From NCBI GenBank assembly GCA_041749475.1, contig JBGTBD010000013.1, positions 1 to 15,965 of the forward strand: DNA of 15,965 bases, given 5' to 3'. The first letter of the stretch is position 1. The number at the start of each line of letters is the position of its first letter. The notes under the pieces were generated by a model. That model made no database searches. It was not told where the DNA came from and saw only the letters and a list, made by a program, of their open reading frames with translations. Of the stretch, positions 6,259-13,437 are shown piece by piece. This stretch comes from JBGTBD01 sp041749475. Its GTDB lineage: Bacteria > Pseudomonadota > Alphaproteobacteria > Rickettsiales > UBA998. The position numbers were made by a program, and so were the translations under genes.

Positions 6259-7256
6259 CGGAATCCTATAAAACGACAGGCACTGGCGTGACCTATGATG
6301 TATGCGGCATCGGCAATGCCATCGTCGATATTCTCGCCAAGGTAACGGATGATTTTCTGAACTCCGAGAATATGCCCAAAGGGCGCATGAACCTCATCGA
6401 GGCCGATCGGGCGGAAGCGATTTATAAAAAACTGGGACAATGCACGGAATGTTCCGGTGGGTCGGTCGCCAATTCGATGGCTGGCTTAGCCTCTCTTGGT
6501 GCACGGACGGTCTATATGGGTCGCGTGAAGGACGACCAGCTGGGCGAGATCTTCAAGCATGACATGGAAGCGATGGGCGTCGATTTCCCGACCTTGCCCG
6601 CGCAGGAAGGTAAACCCACCGCGCGTAGTTTCATTTGCATCACCAATGACGGGGAGCGGACAATGAATACCTTCCTCGGCGCCTGCACCGAGTTCTCGCC
6701 GGAGGATATCGATGAGCAGAAGATCGCGGCTAGCGGGATTATTTATATTGAGGGGTATCTGTGGGACCAGCCGAAAGCGAAAGAGGCCATCCGTAAAGCG
6801 CTGAAAGCGGCGAAAGCGGCGGGCCGCAAAGTGGCGTTCACGTTGTCAGATACGTTCTGCGTCGATCGCCATCGCGATGAGTTCCGGGCGTTGTTGCCGG
6901 ATATCGATATCCTCTTTGCTAATGAGAGCGAGGCGTTTTCGTTGTCGGAGACCACGAATATGGGTGATTGCGAAGCCTATATGACGGGCAAGGTTCCTCT
7001 GGTGGTGATTACGCGCAGTGAGCATGGGGCGTTGGTGCTGAAAAGCGGTACACGTCAGGAAGTGCCGGCGGAGAAAGTCGTGCGGGTGATGGATGTGACC
7101 GGGGCGGGGGATCTGTTCGCCGCCGGGTTCCTGTTCGGGTTGACGCGTGGCTGGAGCATGGAAGCCAGCGCTCGTCTGGCTAATCGTTGCGCTGCCGAAA
7201 TTATCCAGCAGATTGGGGCGCGCTCGCTCAATCCGCTGGGTCGCTTCGTCGCATAG
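6255..7256 (+). CDS. PfkB/ribokinase-family carbohydrate or nucleoside kinase (adenosine kinase-like)
   Basis: This is a 333-residue kinase that transfers phosphate from ATP to a sugar or nucleoside. Close alphaproteobacterial relatives are usually labelled adenosine kinase, but the true substrate is not settled. Visible motifs: the N-terminal strand YDVCGIGNAIVDILAKV (14-30), the substrate loop SGGSVANSMAGLASLG (67-82), MGRVKDDQLG (88-97), GERTMNTFLGA (133-143), the NESEA motif (223-227) and the catalytic PfkB signature DVTGAGDLFAAGFLFG (280-295), whose Asp286 would be the general base. The start codon lies inside the kdsB stop (4-base ATGA overlap), so the two are co-translated. The next gene starts directly after its TAG. 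The ORF is complete, with no missing key residues. Confidence 0.9.
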   Translation: MTESYKTTGTGVTYDVCGIGNAIVDILAKVTDDFLNSENMPKGRMNLIEADRAEAIYKKLGQCTECSGGSVANSMAGLASLGARTVYMGRVKDDQLGEIFKHDMEAMGVDFPTLPAQEGKPTARSFICITNDGERTMNTFLGACTEFSPEDIDEQKIAASGIIYIEGYLWDQPKAKEAIRKALKAAKAAGRKVAFTLSDTFCVDRHRDEFRALLPDIDILFANESEAFSLSETTNMGDCEAYMTGKVPLVVITRSEHGALVLKSGTRQEVPAEKVVRVMDVTGAGDLFAAGFLFGLTRGWSMEASARLANRCAAEIIQQIGARSLNPLGRFVA

Positions 7257-8543
7257 ATGATGACCGGGTTTTTCGCACGGTATTTCCGGAAGAATATCCT
7301 GATCGTCCTGCTGCTGGGGTTCTCCAGCGGGCTGCCGCTGGCGCTCGTGGGCTCGACGCTGGCGGTGTGGTTGACGGATAGCGACATCACCATGTCTGCG
7401 GTGGGACTTTTTGCCTATGTGGCGTCGCCTTATACATTCAAGTTCGCGTGGGCGCCCCTGATCGACCATCTGCGGATTCCGTATTTTTCCGACAGGCTCG
7501 GCCAGCGGGTGAGCTGGATGTTGCTGGCGCAGGCGGGGGTGATGGGGTCCGTGGTGATGCTGGGCATGACCGACCCGAAAAGCGCGCCGGCTGTCGTGGC
7601 GCTGCTTGCGCTGCTGACGGCATTCTTTTCGGCGAGTCAGGATGTGGTGATCGACGCGTATCGCACGGAATTCCTCCCCAAAGAGGATTACGGCGAAGGG
7701 GCGGCGGTCGCTGTGTTCGGCTACCGCGTTGGGATGCTCGTCGCCGGGGCAGGGGCGTTGGCGCTGGCCGACCAGATGGATTGGAGCATGGTCTATACCA
7801 TCATGGGGGTTCTCATGGTCATCGGTATGGCGACGGTACTGTGGGCGGGCGAGCCGGAGGTCAAAAAGCATCCCATCCAGTATCACGGGGTGGAGGATTG
7901 GGTGAAACAGGCGGTGTTCGAGCCGTTCGCGCAATTCGCCAAATCCCACCCGCAATGGATTTTTATTCTATTCTTCATTGCGTTCTACCGGATGTCGGAC
8001 GGGTTTATCGGGTTCATGTCCAACCCGTTCCTGCGCGAGATGGGATTTACGAAAACGGAAATTGCTGCCGTGGCCAAGCTGTTTGGCTTCTGCGCGACAA
8101 TCCTCGGGGCGGTGCTCGGGGGAGCCATTATACGCTATATCGGGTTATGGAAAGCGCTTCTAGTATTTGGGCTTATCCAGCTTCTAACGAATCTGTCATA
8201 CCTTGTCGTCGCTTACGTAGGACATGAGATATGGGCGCTGACGCTGGCCATCTCGCTCGATAATCTTTCCGGCGGGGCGGTGACGGCGGCGGCGGTCGTC
8301 TTCCTGATGCGGCTCTGCCATCCGGATTATACGGCAACGCAATATGCGCTGCTGTCCTCCCTCGCCTCGCTGGCGGGGATGAGTCTCGCGGGTGTGGCAG
8401 GATATGTGGCGGAGCATTACGGCTGGCCGGTGATGTTCATGCTGTCGGGCGCGCTCGGCTTCCCAGCGCTGGCGCTGCTGTTTTATCTCCGGAAAGAACC
8501 GGAATTCGTGGTGGCTGGACAAGAAGAACCAACTCAGGCATAA
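7257..8543 (+). CDS. ampG: AmpG-family muropeptide permease (MFS)
   Basis: This inner-membrane proton-driven importer takes up GlcNAc-anhydroMurNAc peptides released from peptidoglycan, feeding cell-wall recycling. The protein has 428 residues and about 12 hydrophobic segments, without the two extra helices of the 491-residue E. coli AmpG. AmpG-specific features: GFSSGLPLALVGSTLAVWLT (21-40), FKFAWAPLIDHLRIP (61-75), the hallmark ASQDVVIDAYRTE (126-138), a cytoplasmic linker near 198-225, and SLDNLSGGAVTAA then YTATQYALLSSLASLAG (333-374), matching the E. coli 'NLTGG ... SATQFALLSAL' region. The first ATG directly follows the kinase TAG; a second ATG at 7260 is equally possible. It is the third gene of the kdsB operon, which is thus envelope-themed. 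Confidence 0.9.
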   Translation: MMTGFFARYFRKNILIVLLLGFSSGLPLALVGSTLAVWLTDSDITMSAVGLFAYVASPYTFKFAWAPLIDHLRIPYFSDRLGQRVSWMLLAQAGVMGSVVMLGMTDPKSAPAVVALLALLTAFFSASQDVVIDAYRTEFLPKEDYGEGAAVAVFGYRVGMLVAGAGALALADQMDWSMVYTIMGVLMVIGMATVLWAGEPEVKKHPIQYHGVEDWVKQAVFEPFAQFAKSHPQWIFILFFIAFYRMSDGFIGFMSNPFLREMGFTKTEIAAVAKLFGFCATILGAVLGGAIIRYIGLWKALLVFGLIQLLTNLSYLVVAYVGHEIWALTLAISLDNLSGGAVTAAAVVFLMRLCHPDYTATQYALLSSLASLAGMSLAGVAGYVAEHYGWPVMFMLSGALGFPALALLFYLRKEPEFVVAGQEEPTQA

Positions 8544-8553
8544 ACTTCCTACT

Positions 8554-8802
8554 ATGTCCCAAGACCTCACTTACACCGCCGGGAGCATCATCTTCCGCCA
8601 AGGCTATCCCAGCGATATGGCCTATGTCATCATCTCCGGCAAAGTAGAGATCTACCGCGAGCATCTCGACGGCACGGTCGAGCATGTGGCGATGCTGGAA
8701 GAGGGGCAGATGTTCGGGGAACTGGGTGTGCTCGACGACGCGCCGCGCTCGGCGTCGGCTAAGGCTGCGACCGATGTGGTGTTGCAGCGGATGCCATTAT
8801 AA
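8554..8802 (+). CDS. Cyclic-nucleotide-binding domain protein, C-terminally shortened
   Basis: This is an 82-residue protein made of a Crp-type beta-roll. It reads GSIIFRQGYPSDMAYVIISG (10-29), KVEIYREHLDG, GQMFGELGVLDDAPRSASAK (51-70), then ATDVVLQRMPL and stop. The segment FGEL plus the Arg-Ser-Ala-Ser phosphate-binding cassette (54-69) would contact the phosphate of cAMP or cGMP. The family domain normally continues about 30-40 residues into a closing alpha helix (the lid); here that part is absent. The stop is directly followed by a repeat array in which no remainder of the domain is visible in any frame. It starts 10 bases after ampG with no obvious ribosome site. It may be a truncated remnant or a minimal domain. 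The domain call is firm; function is uncertain. Confidence 0.75.
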   Translation: MSQDLTYTAGSIIFRQGYPSDMAYVIISGKVEIYREHLDGTVEHVAMLEEGQMFGELGVLDDAPRSASAKAATDVVLQRMPL

Positions 8803-8804
8803 GA

Positions 8805-8877
8805 GAGTTCAGAATTCAGAGTTCGGAGTTCAGAATTCAGAGTTCAGTTAGAAGTCTTACTGAACTCTGAATTCTGA
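8805..8877. repeat. TTCAGAR heptanucleotide tandem array ending in a 19-bp hairpin
   Basis: From 8808 the sequence parses in sevens: TTCAGAA, TTCAGAG, TTCGGAG, TTCAGAA, TTCAGAG, TTCAGTT. This also appears as a 21-base direct repeat (8805-8825 and 8826-8846, 20 of 21 identical). A 10-base spacer is followed by inverted copies (CTGAACT, CTGAATT, CTGACC). The arms 8830-8848 and 8859-8877 are a perfect 19-bp inverted repeat around the loop TAGAAGTCTT. It fills the gap between two convergent genes (the CNBD gene and hemF) and could act as a two-way transcript end, although neither side has a T tract. It resembles the short tandem heptamer families described in cyanobacteria. Confidence 0.88.
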
Positions 8878-8886
8878 CCACTAACT

Positions 8887-9813
8887 TTACGGCCAACTCG
8901 CCTCAGGCGGCAGGGACATCAGGATGGCTTCTGTGTTGCCGCCGGTCATGATGCCGAAGCGGGTGCCGCGGTCGTGGAGGAGGTTGAACTCGACGTAGCG
9001 GCCGCGCTTGATGCGTTGTTGTTCTTTTTCGGCTTCCGTCCATGGCTGATTGAAACGATGACGCACGATCTCGGAATAGATGGGGACGAAGGCTTTACCG
9101 ACATCCTGTGTGAAGGAGAAATCGGCTTCCCAGTCGCCGGAATCGACATAATCATAGAAGATGCCGCCGATACCGCGCGCTTCATTGCGGTGTTTCAGGA
9201 AGAAATATTCGTCGCACCATTTTTTATACTTATCGTAGATGCCGTCTCCATGCGCACCGCAGACGCGTTTTAATTCCTGATGGAATTTCTCGGCGGATTC
9301 TTCGTCCGGCAGCATGGGGGTCAAATCCATCCCGCCACCGAGCCATGATTTGCAGAAGGCGGTGGCCTGGCCTTGCGGCTTGTCCATCCCGCCGACGACG
9401 ATCATGCGGGTGTTCATATGGACCGTGGGCACATGCGGGTTTTTGGGGTGGATTACCAGCGAGATGCCGCTGGCCCAGAAGCGCGGGTCTTTATCTGCGC
9501 CGGGGATTTCCTTGCGGAAAGGTTCCGCGAACTCACCCCAGACGGTGGAAATATTGACGCCTGCCTTTTCGAACATACGTCCGCGCATCGTAGACATTTC
9601 GCCGCCGCCGCCGCCTTCGCGCTGCCAGAATTTACGCTCGAATATTGCGGGTGTGCCGGGATAAAGCGCCGGGTCCGCGTCGCGCTCCAGTTTTTCCAGA
9701 CCGTCGATGATATCGTCGCGCAGCAGGCGGAACCAGAAGGAGGAGGACTCCTTACGGCGGAGCAATTCTTCCTGCGGGGTCCATGCGGAAGATGGGGCGG
9801 TGGCAGCGGTCAT
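8887..9813 (-). CDS. hemF: Oxygen-dependent coproporphyrinogen III oxidase
   Basis: The enzyme converts coproporphyrinogen III to protoporphyrinogen IX with O2, two oxidative decarboxylations late in heme synthesis, in the cytoplasm. The protein has 308 residues, the usual length (about 300). Signature stretches: REGGGGGEMSTMRGRMFEKA (65-84), HPKNPHVPTVHMNTR (122-136) including metal or substrate-side histidines, SWLGGGMDLTPMLPDEE (156-172), ARGIGGIFYDYVDSGDW (212-228) and GRYVEFNLLHDRGTRFGIMT (271-290). The ATG overlaps the trmL stop (ATGA), so hemF is second in a trmL-hemF pair on the minus strand. The O2-dependent form fits an aerobic lifestyle and the neighbouring cytochrome bc1 operon, which consumes heme. 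A heptamer hairpin lies just past its 3' end. Confidence 0.96.
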   Translation of the reverse strand: MTAATAPSSAWTPQEELLRRKESSSFWFRLLRDDIIDGLEKLERDADPALYPGTPAIFERKFWQREGGGGGEMSTMRGRMFEKAGVNISTVWGEFAEPFRKEIPGADKDPRFWASGISLVIHPKNPHVPTVHMNTRMIVVGGMDKPQGQATAFCKSWLGGGMDLTPMLPDEESAEKFHQELKRVCGAHGDGIYDKYKKWCDEYFFLKHRNEARGIGGIFYDYVDSGDWEADFSFTQDVGKAFVPIYSEIVRHRFNQPWTEAEKEQQRIKRGRYVEFNLLHDRGTRFGIMTGGNTEAILMSLPPEASWP

Positions 9814-10283
9814 GAGGCTTTATTCCTTATAGCAATAGGTTCGCGGGTGGCCTGACGTGTGCCCTCCCATATCACGATTCCGACACTTACCGCAATATTC
9901 AGAGAACGCAGGCCCGGTTTCATCGGCAACACGGCGCGGAGATCGGCCTCGTCATGGACGGAATCGGGAACGCCCGCCGTCTCCCGTCCGAAGATCAACC
10001 AATCGTCCGGGTGAAGCGCGACTTCGTGCAGTGGTGTCGCGCCCCGTGTTGTCATCAATATTATCCTTCCGCCTTGACGTTGCTCAAGAAAGGCGGGCCA
10101 TGACGCGTGGCGCGTGTAGGAAATATGTTCCGCGTAATCCAGCGCCCCACGGCGGATGCGGGCGTCATCGACCGGAAAGCCGCATGGCTCAACAATATGC
10201 AACTCCGCACCGAAACAGGCGGCGGTTCTCAGAATCGTACCAAAATTCTGCGGGTTATCGGGTTCGTAGAGGACGATGCGCAT
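9810..10283 (-). CDS. trmL: tRNA (cytidine/uridine-2'-O-)-methyltransferase TrmL (SPOUT family)
   Basis: This SPOUT methyltransferase uses S-adenosylmethionine to methylate the 2'-O of the wobble base 34 in certain leucine tRNAs. From the chosen start it has 157 residues, the same length as E. coli TrmL, beginning MRIVLYEPDNPQNFGTILRT. The three SPOUT motifs are clear: NFGTILRTAACFGAELHIVE (13-32), WLIFGRETAGVPDS (95-108) and LRSLNIAVSVGIVIWEGTRQ (125-144). These form the trefoil-knot cofactor site. An upstream reading from 10367 would add 28 residues unlike the family. The ATG at 10283 has GGAAAA about 7-12 bases before it. It is followed by hemF with a 4-base overlap and is divergent from petA. 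Confidence 0.94.
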   Translation of the reverse strand: MRIVLYEPDNPQNFGTILRTAACFGAELHIVEPCGFPVDDARIRRGALDYAEHISYTRHASWPAFLEQRQGGRIILMTTRGATPLHEVALHPDDWLIFGRETAGVPDSVHDEADLRAVLPMKPGLRSLNIAVSVGIVIWEGTRQATREPIAIRNKAS

Positions 10284-10319
10284 AAGAAATTTTCCGTGTG
10301 TTAAAAGCAACCGGGGGTT

Positions 10320-10366
10320 TGATGCAACAGATGGGCCAGTTGGCGGGGCAAACCTCACTTGCATCA
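10320..10366. promoter_or_regulatory. Inverted TGATGCAA / TTGCATCA pair upstream of petA
   Basis: A perfect 8-base inverted repeat, TGATGCAA at 10320-10327 and TTGCATCA at 10359-10366, lies in the trmL-petA divergent region. Its centres are 39 bases apart, and the inner copy ends about 10 bases before a candidate petA -35 box. It could be a pair of regulator sites. It is not a match to the FNR consensus TTGAT-N4-ATCAA. Chance occurrence is possible. Confidence 0.35.
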
Positions 10367-10375
10367 TCTCGTGAC

Positions 10376-10405
10376 TTGACCAGTCTTATCAATGTCCACT
10401 ATGTA
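10376..10405 (+). promoter_or_regulatory. Candidate promoter for petABC-uppP
   Basis: TTGACC (10376-10381, 5 of 6 to the -35 consensus) and TATGTA (10400-10405) are separated by 18 bases, about 22 bases before the petA ATG. The -35 is good and the -10 only partial. It is the only clear candidate in this 144-base divergent region. Confidence 0.45.
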
Positions 10406-10427
10406 AGGCAAAACATCGGTGATTTCC

Positions 10428-10961
10428 ATGACAGACCACGCACATTCCGAAGACGGACAAACCAGACGCGATTTCATTATCCTGACCGCGCAAGCGATGG
10501 GAGGCCTCGGCGCCGCTGCCGTGGCATGGCCGTTCATCGACAGCATGAACCCTTCGGCGGACGTCCTCGCGCTTTCGACTACGGAGGTCGATCTTTCCCC
10601 CGTGGCCGTGGGTCAGGAAATCAAGACGATGTGGCAGGGCAAGCCCGTCTTCATCCGTCACCGTACGCCGAAAGAAATCGACGAAGCGCAGAAAGTGCCC
10701 GTCTCCGATCTGCCCGATCCGCAAAAAGACGCCGACCGTGTACAAAAGGGTCATGAGCAGTGGCTGGTGATGATCGGCATCTGCACCCATCTCGGATGCA
10801 TTCCGGTGGGGAATAATGCGGGTGAATTCGGCGGATGGTTCTGCCCCTGCCATGGGTCTGCATATGATACGTCAGGCCGCATCCGCAAAGGCCCGGCGCC
10901 GACGAACCTCGCCATCCCACCGTATAAGTTCACTAGCGACAACACAATTCTGATTGGGTAA
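10428..10961 (+). CDS. petA: Rieske iron-sulfur subunit of cytochrome bc1
   Basis: This subunit takes the first electron from ubiquinol at the Qo site of complex III and passes it to cytochrome c1. The protein has 177 residues. It carries an N-terminal twin-arginine signal (TRRDFIILTAQAMGGLGAAA, about 12-31) that stays as a membrane anchor; the flexible hinge follows, near DSMNPSADVLALS. The 2Fe-2S ligands sit in CTHLGC (119-124) and CPCHGS (139-144): Cys119, His121, Cys139 and His142, with Cys124 and Cys141 forming the expected disulfide. The Pro-rich loop is KGPAPTNLAIPPY. I chose ATG 10428, placed after GGTGAT, rather than GTG 10419, because the Tat motif then sits at the usual distance from the start. 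First gene of petABC; petB follows 5 bases after the stop. Confidence 0.96.
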   Translation: MTDHAHSEDGQTRRDFIILTAQAMGGLGAAAVAWPFIDSMNPSADVLALSTTEVDLSPVAVGQEIKTMWQGKPVFIRHRTPKEIDEAQKVPVSDLPDPQKDADRVQKGHEQWLVMIGICTHLGCIPVGNNAGEFGGWFCPCHGSAYDTSGRIRKGPAPTNLAIPPYKFTSDNTILIG

Positions 10962-10966
10962 TTCTG

Positions 10967-12385
10967 ATGGCATCGACTCCGCAGCAACCGCAAAAAGGCA
11001 TCATCGGCTGGGTGGATTACCGCCTGCCGATCTTCACCGCCGCACGGCATTCGCTGGTCGATTACCCGACGCCGCGTAACCTCAATTACTGGTGGAATTT
11101 CGGCTCCATCGCCGGTATCTGCCTTGTCATCCAGATTCTGACCGGGATTTTCCTCGTCATGCATTATACGCCGAACGTGAAAGACGCGTTCGATAGCGTT
11201 GAGCATATCATGCGCGACGTGAATTACGGCTGGCTCCTGCGGTATATCCATGCGGTCGGGGCGTCGATGTTCTTCACCGTCGTCTTTATCCATATCTTCA
11301 GGGGCCTGTATTACGGTTCCTATAAATCGCCGCGTGAAGTCTTATGGTGGCTGGGGATTGTCATCCTGCTGCTGATGATGGCGACCGCGTTCATGGGCTA
11401 CGTCCTGCCGTGGGGCCAGATGAGTTTCTGGGGTGCGACGGTCATCACCAACCTGTTCTCGGCCTTCCCGTTGGTGGGAGAGTCCATCGTCAACTGGTTG
11501 TGGGGCGGATTCGCGGTCGATAACCCGACGCTGAACCGTTTCTTCGCGCTGCATTATCTCCTGCCTTTCCTGATCGTCGGCGTAGTGGGGCTGCACTTGG
11601 CGGCGTTGCATACACATGGCTCGAATAACCCGCTGGGAATCGACGCGAAAGGCCCGCAAGATAAAATCCCATTCCATCCCTATTATACCTCCAAAGATTT
11701 CTTCGGGTTCGGCGTATTTTTCCTCGTCTTCAGCTATTTCGTGTTCTTCGCACCGAACTATCTCGGCCATCCGGATAATTATACACCTGCCAACCCCATG
11801 GTGACGCCTCCGCATATCGTCCCCGAATGGTACTTCCTGCCGTTCTACGCCATCCTGCGCGCCGTTACCTTCAACACCCCGCTGTGGATTCCCGGTGCGG
11901 CACTGATCGCGGCGGGTGCATTTTTCTACATGCGCGGATCGTTCAACCGCACGCTGACCGCGAAAACCCGCTTACAATGGAGTGGGGTCGTGGTGCTAGG
12001 TGTGGGTGTGTTATTGACGAACCTGCTCTGGGGCTGGTCCATCGAGGCGAAGCTGGGCGGGGTTCTCGCCATGTTCGCCTCCATCTTGCTGCTGTTTTTC
12101 CTGCCATGGCTGGATAACTCGCCCGTGCGCAGCGGTAATTTCCGTCCTATCTTCCGCCTTGTGTTCTGGGTGATGGTGTTCGACTGCATCCTGCTGGGCT
12201 ATGCGGGGTCGAAACCCGCTGACTGGGGTATTTTCTTCACCATCGGTAAAGTGAACGTATCGGTCGCCTTACTGGGTACAGCCTATTACTTCTTCCATTT
12301 CCTGCTGCTGCTGCCGTGGATCGCCAAGGTGGAAAAGCCGTTGCCGCTGCCCAAAAGCATCTCACAACCCGTGTTACACGCATAA
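10967..12385 (+). CDS. petB: Cytochrome b subunit of bc1, with an unusual extra hydrophobic insert
   Basis: This is the membrane core of complex III, holding hemes bL and bH and the Qo and Qi quinone sites. Heme ligands appear as His95 and His196 (one pair) and His109 and His210 (the other), each 14 apart within its helix. The Qo motif PEWY is at 286-289 in HIVPEWYFLPFYAILRAV. It has 472 residues against about 400-445 in most bacteria. Between ILRAV (300) and AKLGGVLAMFASI (361-373), where compact cytochromes b have only a few residues, there are about 60 extra residues. These include two hydrophobic stretches (306-322 and 338-357) separated by a basic loop (MRGSFNRTLTAKTR). Rhodobacter has a shorter insert of about 18 residues at the same place, as I recall. 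The rest, including FFLPWLDNSPVRSGNFRP, is ordinary. Confidence 0.95.
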   Translation: MASTPQQPQKGIIGWVDYRLPIFTAARHSLVDYPTPRNLNYWWNFGSIAGICLVIQILTGIFLVMHYTPNVKDAFDSVEHIMRDVNYGWLLRYIHAVGASMFFTVVFIHIFRGLYYGSYKSPREVLWWLGIVILLLMMATAFMGYVLPWGQMSFWGATVITNLFSAFPLVGESIVNWLWGGFAVDNPTLNRFFALHYLLPFLIVGVVGLHLAALHTHGSNNPLGIDAKGPQDKIPFHPYYTSKDFFGFGVFFLVFSYFVFFAPNYLGHPDNYTPANPMVTPPHIVPEWYFLPFYAILRAVTFNTPLWIPGAALIAAGAFFYMRGSFNRTLTAKTRLQWSGVVVLGVGVLLTNLLWGWSIEAKLGGVLAMFASILLLFFLPWLDNSPVRSGNFRPIFRLVFWVMVFDCILLGYAGSKPADWGIFFTIGKVNVSVALLGTAYYFFHFLLLLPWIAKVEKPLPLPKSISQPVLHA

Positions 12386-12397
12386 AAGGTCATCCTC

Positions 12398-13432
12398 ATG
12401 AAACGGCTCCTCCTTTCCCTGCTCCTGCTTGTTGGCCTGACCGCTTCCCTGCCCGTACTGGCGGCGACGGACGCGAAACATCCCAAACAGCTCGTCTGGC
12501 CATTCGACGGGGCGTTCGGTGCGGTGGATCGTCAATCCGCGCAGCGCGGATTCCAGGTCTATAAAGAAGTATGTGCCGCGTGCCACGGACTGCGCCGCGT
12601 GGCGTATCGTAACCTGCAGCAGATTGGTTTCAGCGAAGCGGAGACGAAAGCCCTCGCCGCCGAAGCCACCGTTCAGGACGGCCCTAATGACGACGGTGAG
12701 ATGTTCGATCGTCCCGGTCGTCCGTCAGACCGTTTCGTACCGCCGTTCGCCAATGAAAAGGCAGCGCGCGCCGCGAACGGAGGAGCGTATCCGCCGGATT
12801 TGAGCCTCATCATCAAAGCCCGTCACGACGGGGCGAATTATCTTTATTCCCTGCTGACCGGATATACGGATGCGACGAGCTATCAATGCAGCAAAACCAA
12901 TGAGGCTGGCGAGTGCATCCGCTTCAAGAAATTGAAAGTGGACGAAGCCGCGCAATTGGCCACTGCTGAAGAAGCTGAGGCGAAAGCAGACGCCCAAGAA
13001 GAGTCCACACCAGAAGATGCCAAAAAGAATGCTGAAGCCACTGAAGTTGCATCCGTCGCGAAAGATGATATGGGCAAGATGTTCACCTGCTCTTCTATCA
13101 CCGCAAGTGAAACAGCCGATGCCAAGGGCAAAGCGATCAAGACGCAGAACTGCATCTTGATGGGTGAGACCATGCATTATAATCCCTATTTCCCCGGCGG
13201 TCAGATAGCCATGGCGCAACCGCTTTCCACGGAAGGACAGGTGGCCTATGAGGATGGGACGAAAGCGACCGTCGATCAAATGTCACAGGATGTCGTGAAC
13301 TTCCTGCAATGGGCGGCGGAGCCGGAGATGGAGCAACGCAAACGTATGGGCGTACGCACCATGCTGTTTCTGGCGCTCATGACGCTGGTGTTCTACATCG
13401 CCAAACGACGTATCTGGCGCGATCTACACTAG
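12398..13432 (+). CDS. petC: Cytochrome c1 subunit of bc1, with an acidic expanded loop
   Basis: This is the heme-c subunit of complex III, periplasmic with a C-terminal membrane anchor. It accepts electrons from the Rieske protein and donates to a soluble or tethered cytochrome c. A signal peptide covers about residues 1-22 (MKRLLLSLLLLVGLTASLPV). Heme attachment is CAACH (59-63) and the axial ligand is Met272 in GGQIAMAQPL. Typical stretches are FVPPFANEKAARAANGGAYP (113-132), DLSLIIKARHDGANYLYSLL (134-153) and NPYFPGG (262-268). The anchor helix is about 320-336, followed by AKRRIWRDLH. At 344 residues it is much longer than the usual 240-290. About 100 residues (156-258), Ala/Glu/Asp-rich with four extra cysteines (164, 173, 231, 252), replace the short loop before NPYFPGG. 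No frameshift is seen. Confidence 0.94.
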   Translation: MKRLLLSLLLLVGLTASLPVLAATDAKHPKQLVWPFDGAFGAVDRQSAQRGFQVYKEVCAACHGLRRVAYRNLQQIGFSEAETKALAAEATVQDGPNDDGEMFDRPGRPSDRFVPPFANEKAARAANGGAYPPDLSLIIKARHDGANYLYSLLTGYTDATSYQCSKTNEAGECIRFKKLKVDEAAQLATAEEAEAKADAQEESTPEDAKKNAEATEVASVAKDDMGKMFTCSSITASETADAKGKAIKTQNCILMGETMHYNPYFPGGQIAMAQPLSTEGQVAYEDGTKATVDQMSQDVVNFLQWAAEPEMEQRKRMGVRTMLFLALMTLVFYIAKRRIWRDLH

Positions 13433-13437
13433 TCCCA

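Noticed and set aside
6846..7955. Long minus-strand open frame of 369 codons across the kinase and ampG genes
   Set aside because: It lies antisense to two clear genes. Its translation is rich in His, Arg, Gln and Pro with no motif, as expected from the complement of G+C-rich coding DNA.
8805..8877. Possible CRISPR array or transposon inverted ends
   Set aside because: The units are 7 bases with no spacers, and the inverted arms enclose only a 10-base loop with no gene, so neither a CRISPR array nor an insertion sequence fits.
10319..10332. FNR/FixK-type site upstream of petA
   Set aside because: TTGAT is present, but the second half reads CAGAT rather than ATCAA, so it does not meet the consensus.
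10967..13432. Frameshift or assembly error as cause of the long cytochrome b and c1
   Set aside because: Both frames stay open through the inserts and resume the conserved family sequence in the same frame, so the inserts look genuine.
13309..13437. Earlier start of UppP inside petC
   Set aside because: It would add 43 Gly/Thr/His-rich residues read out of frame from petC. ATG 13438 gives the standard length and N-terminus.
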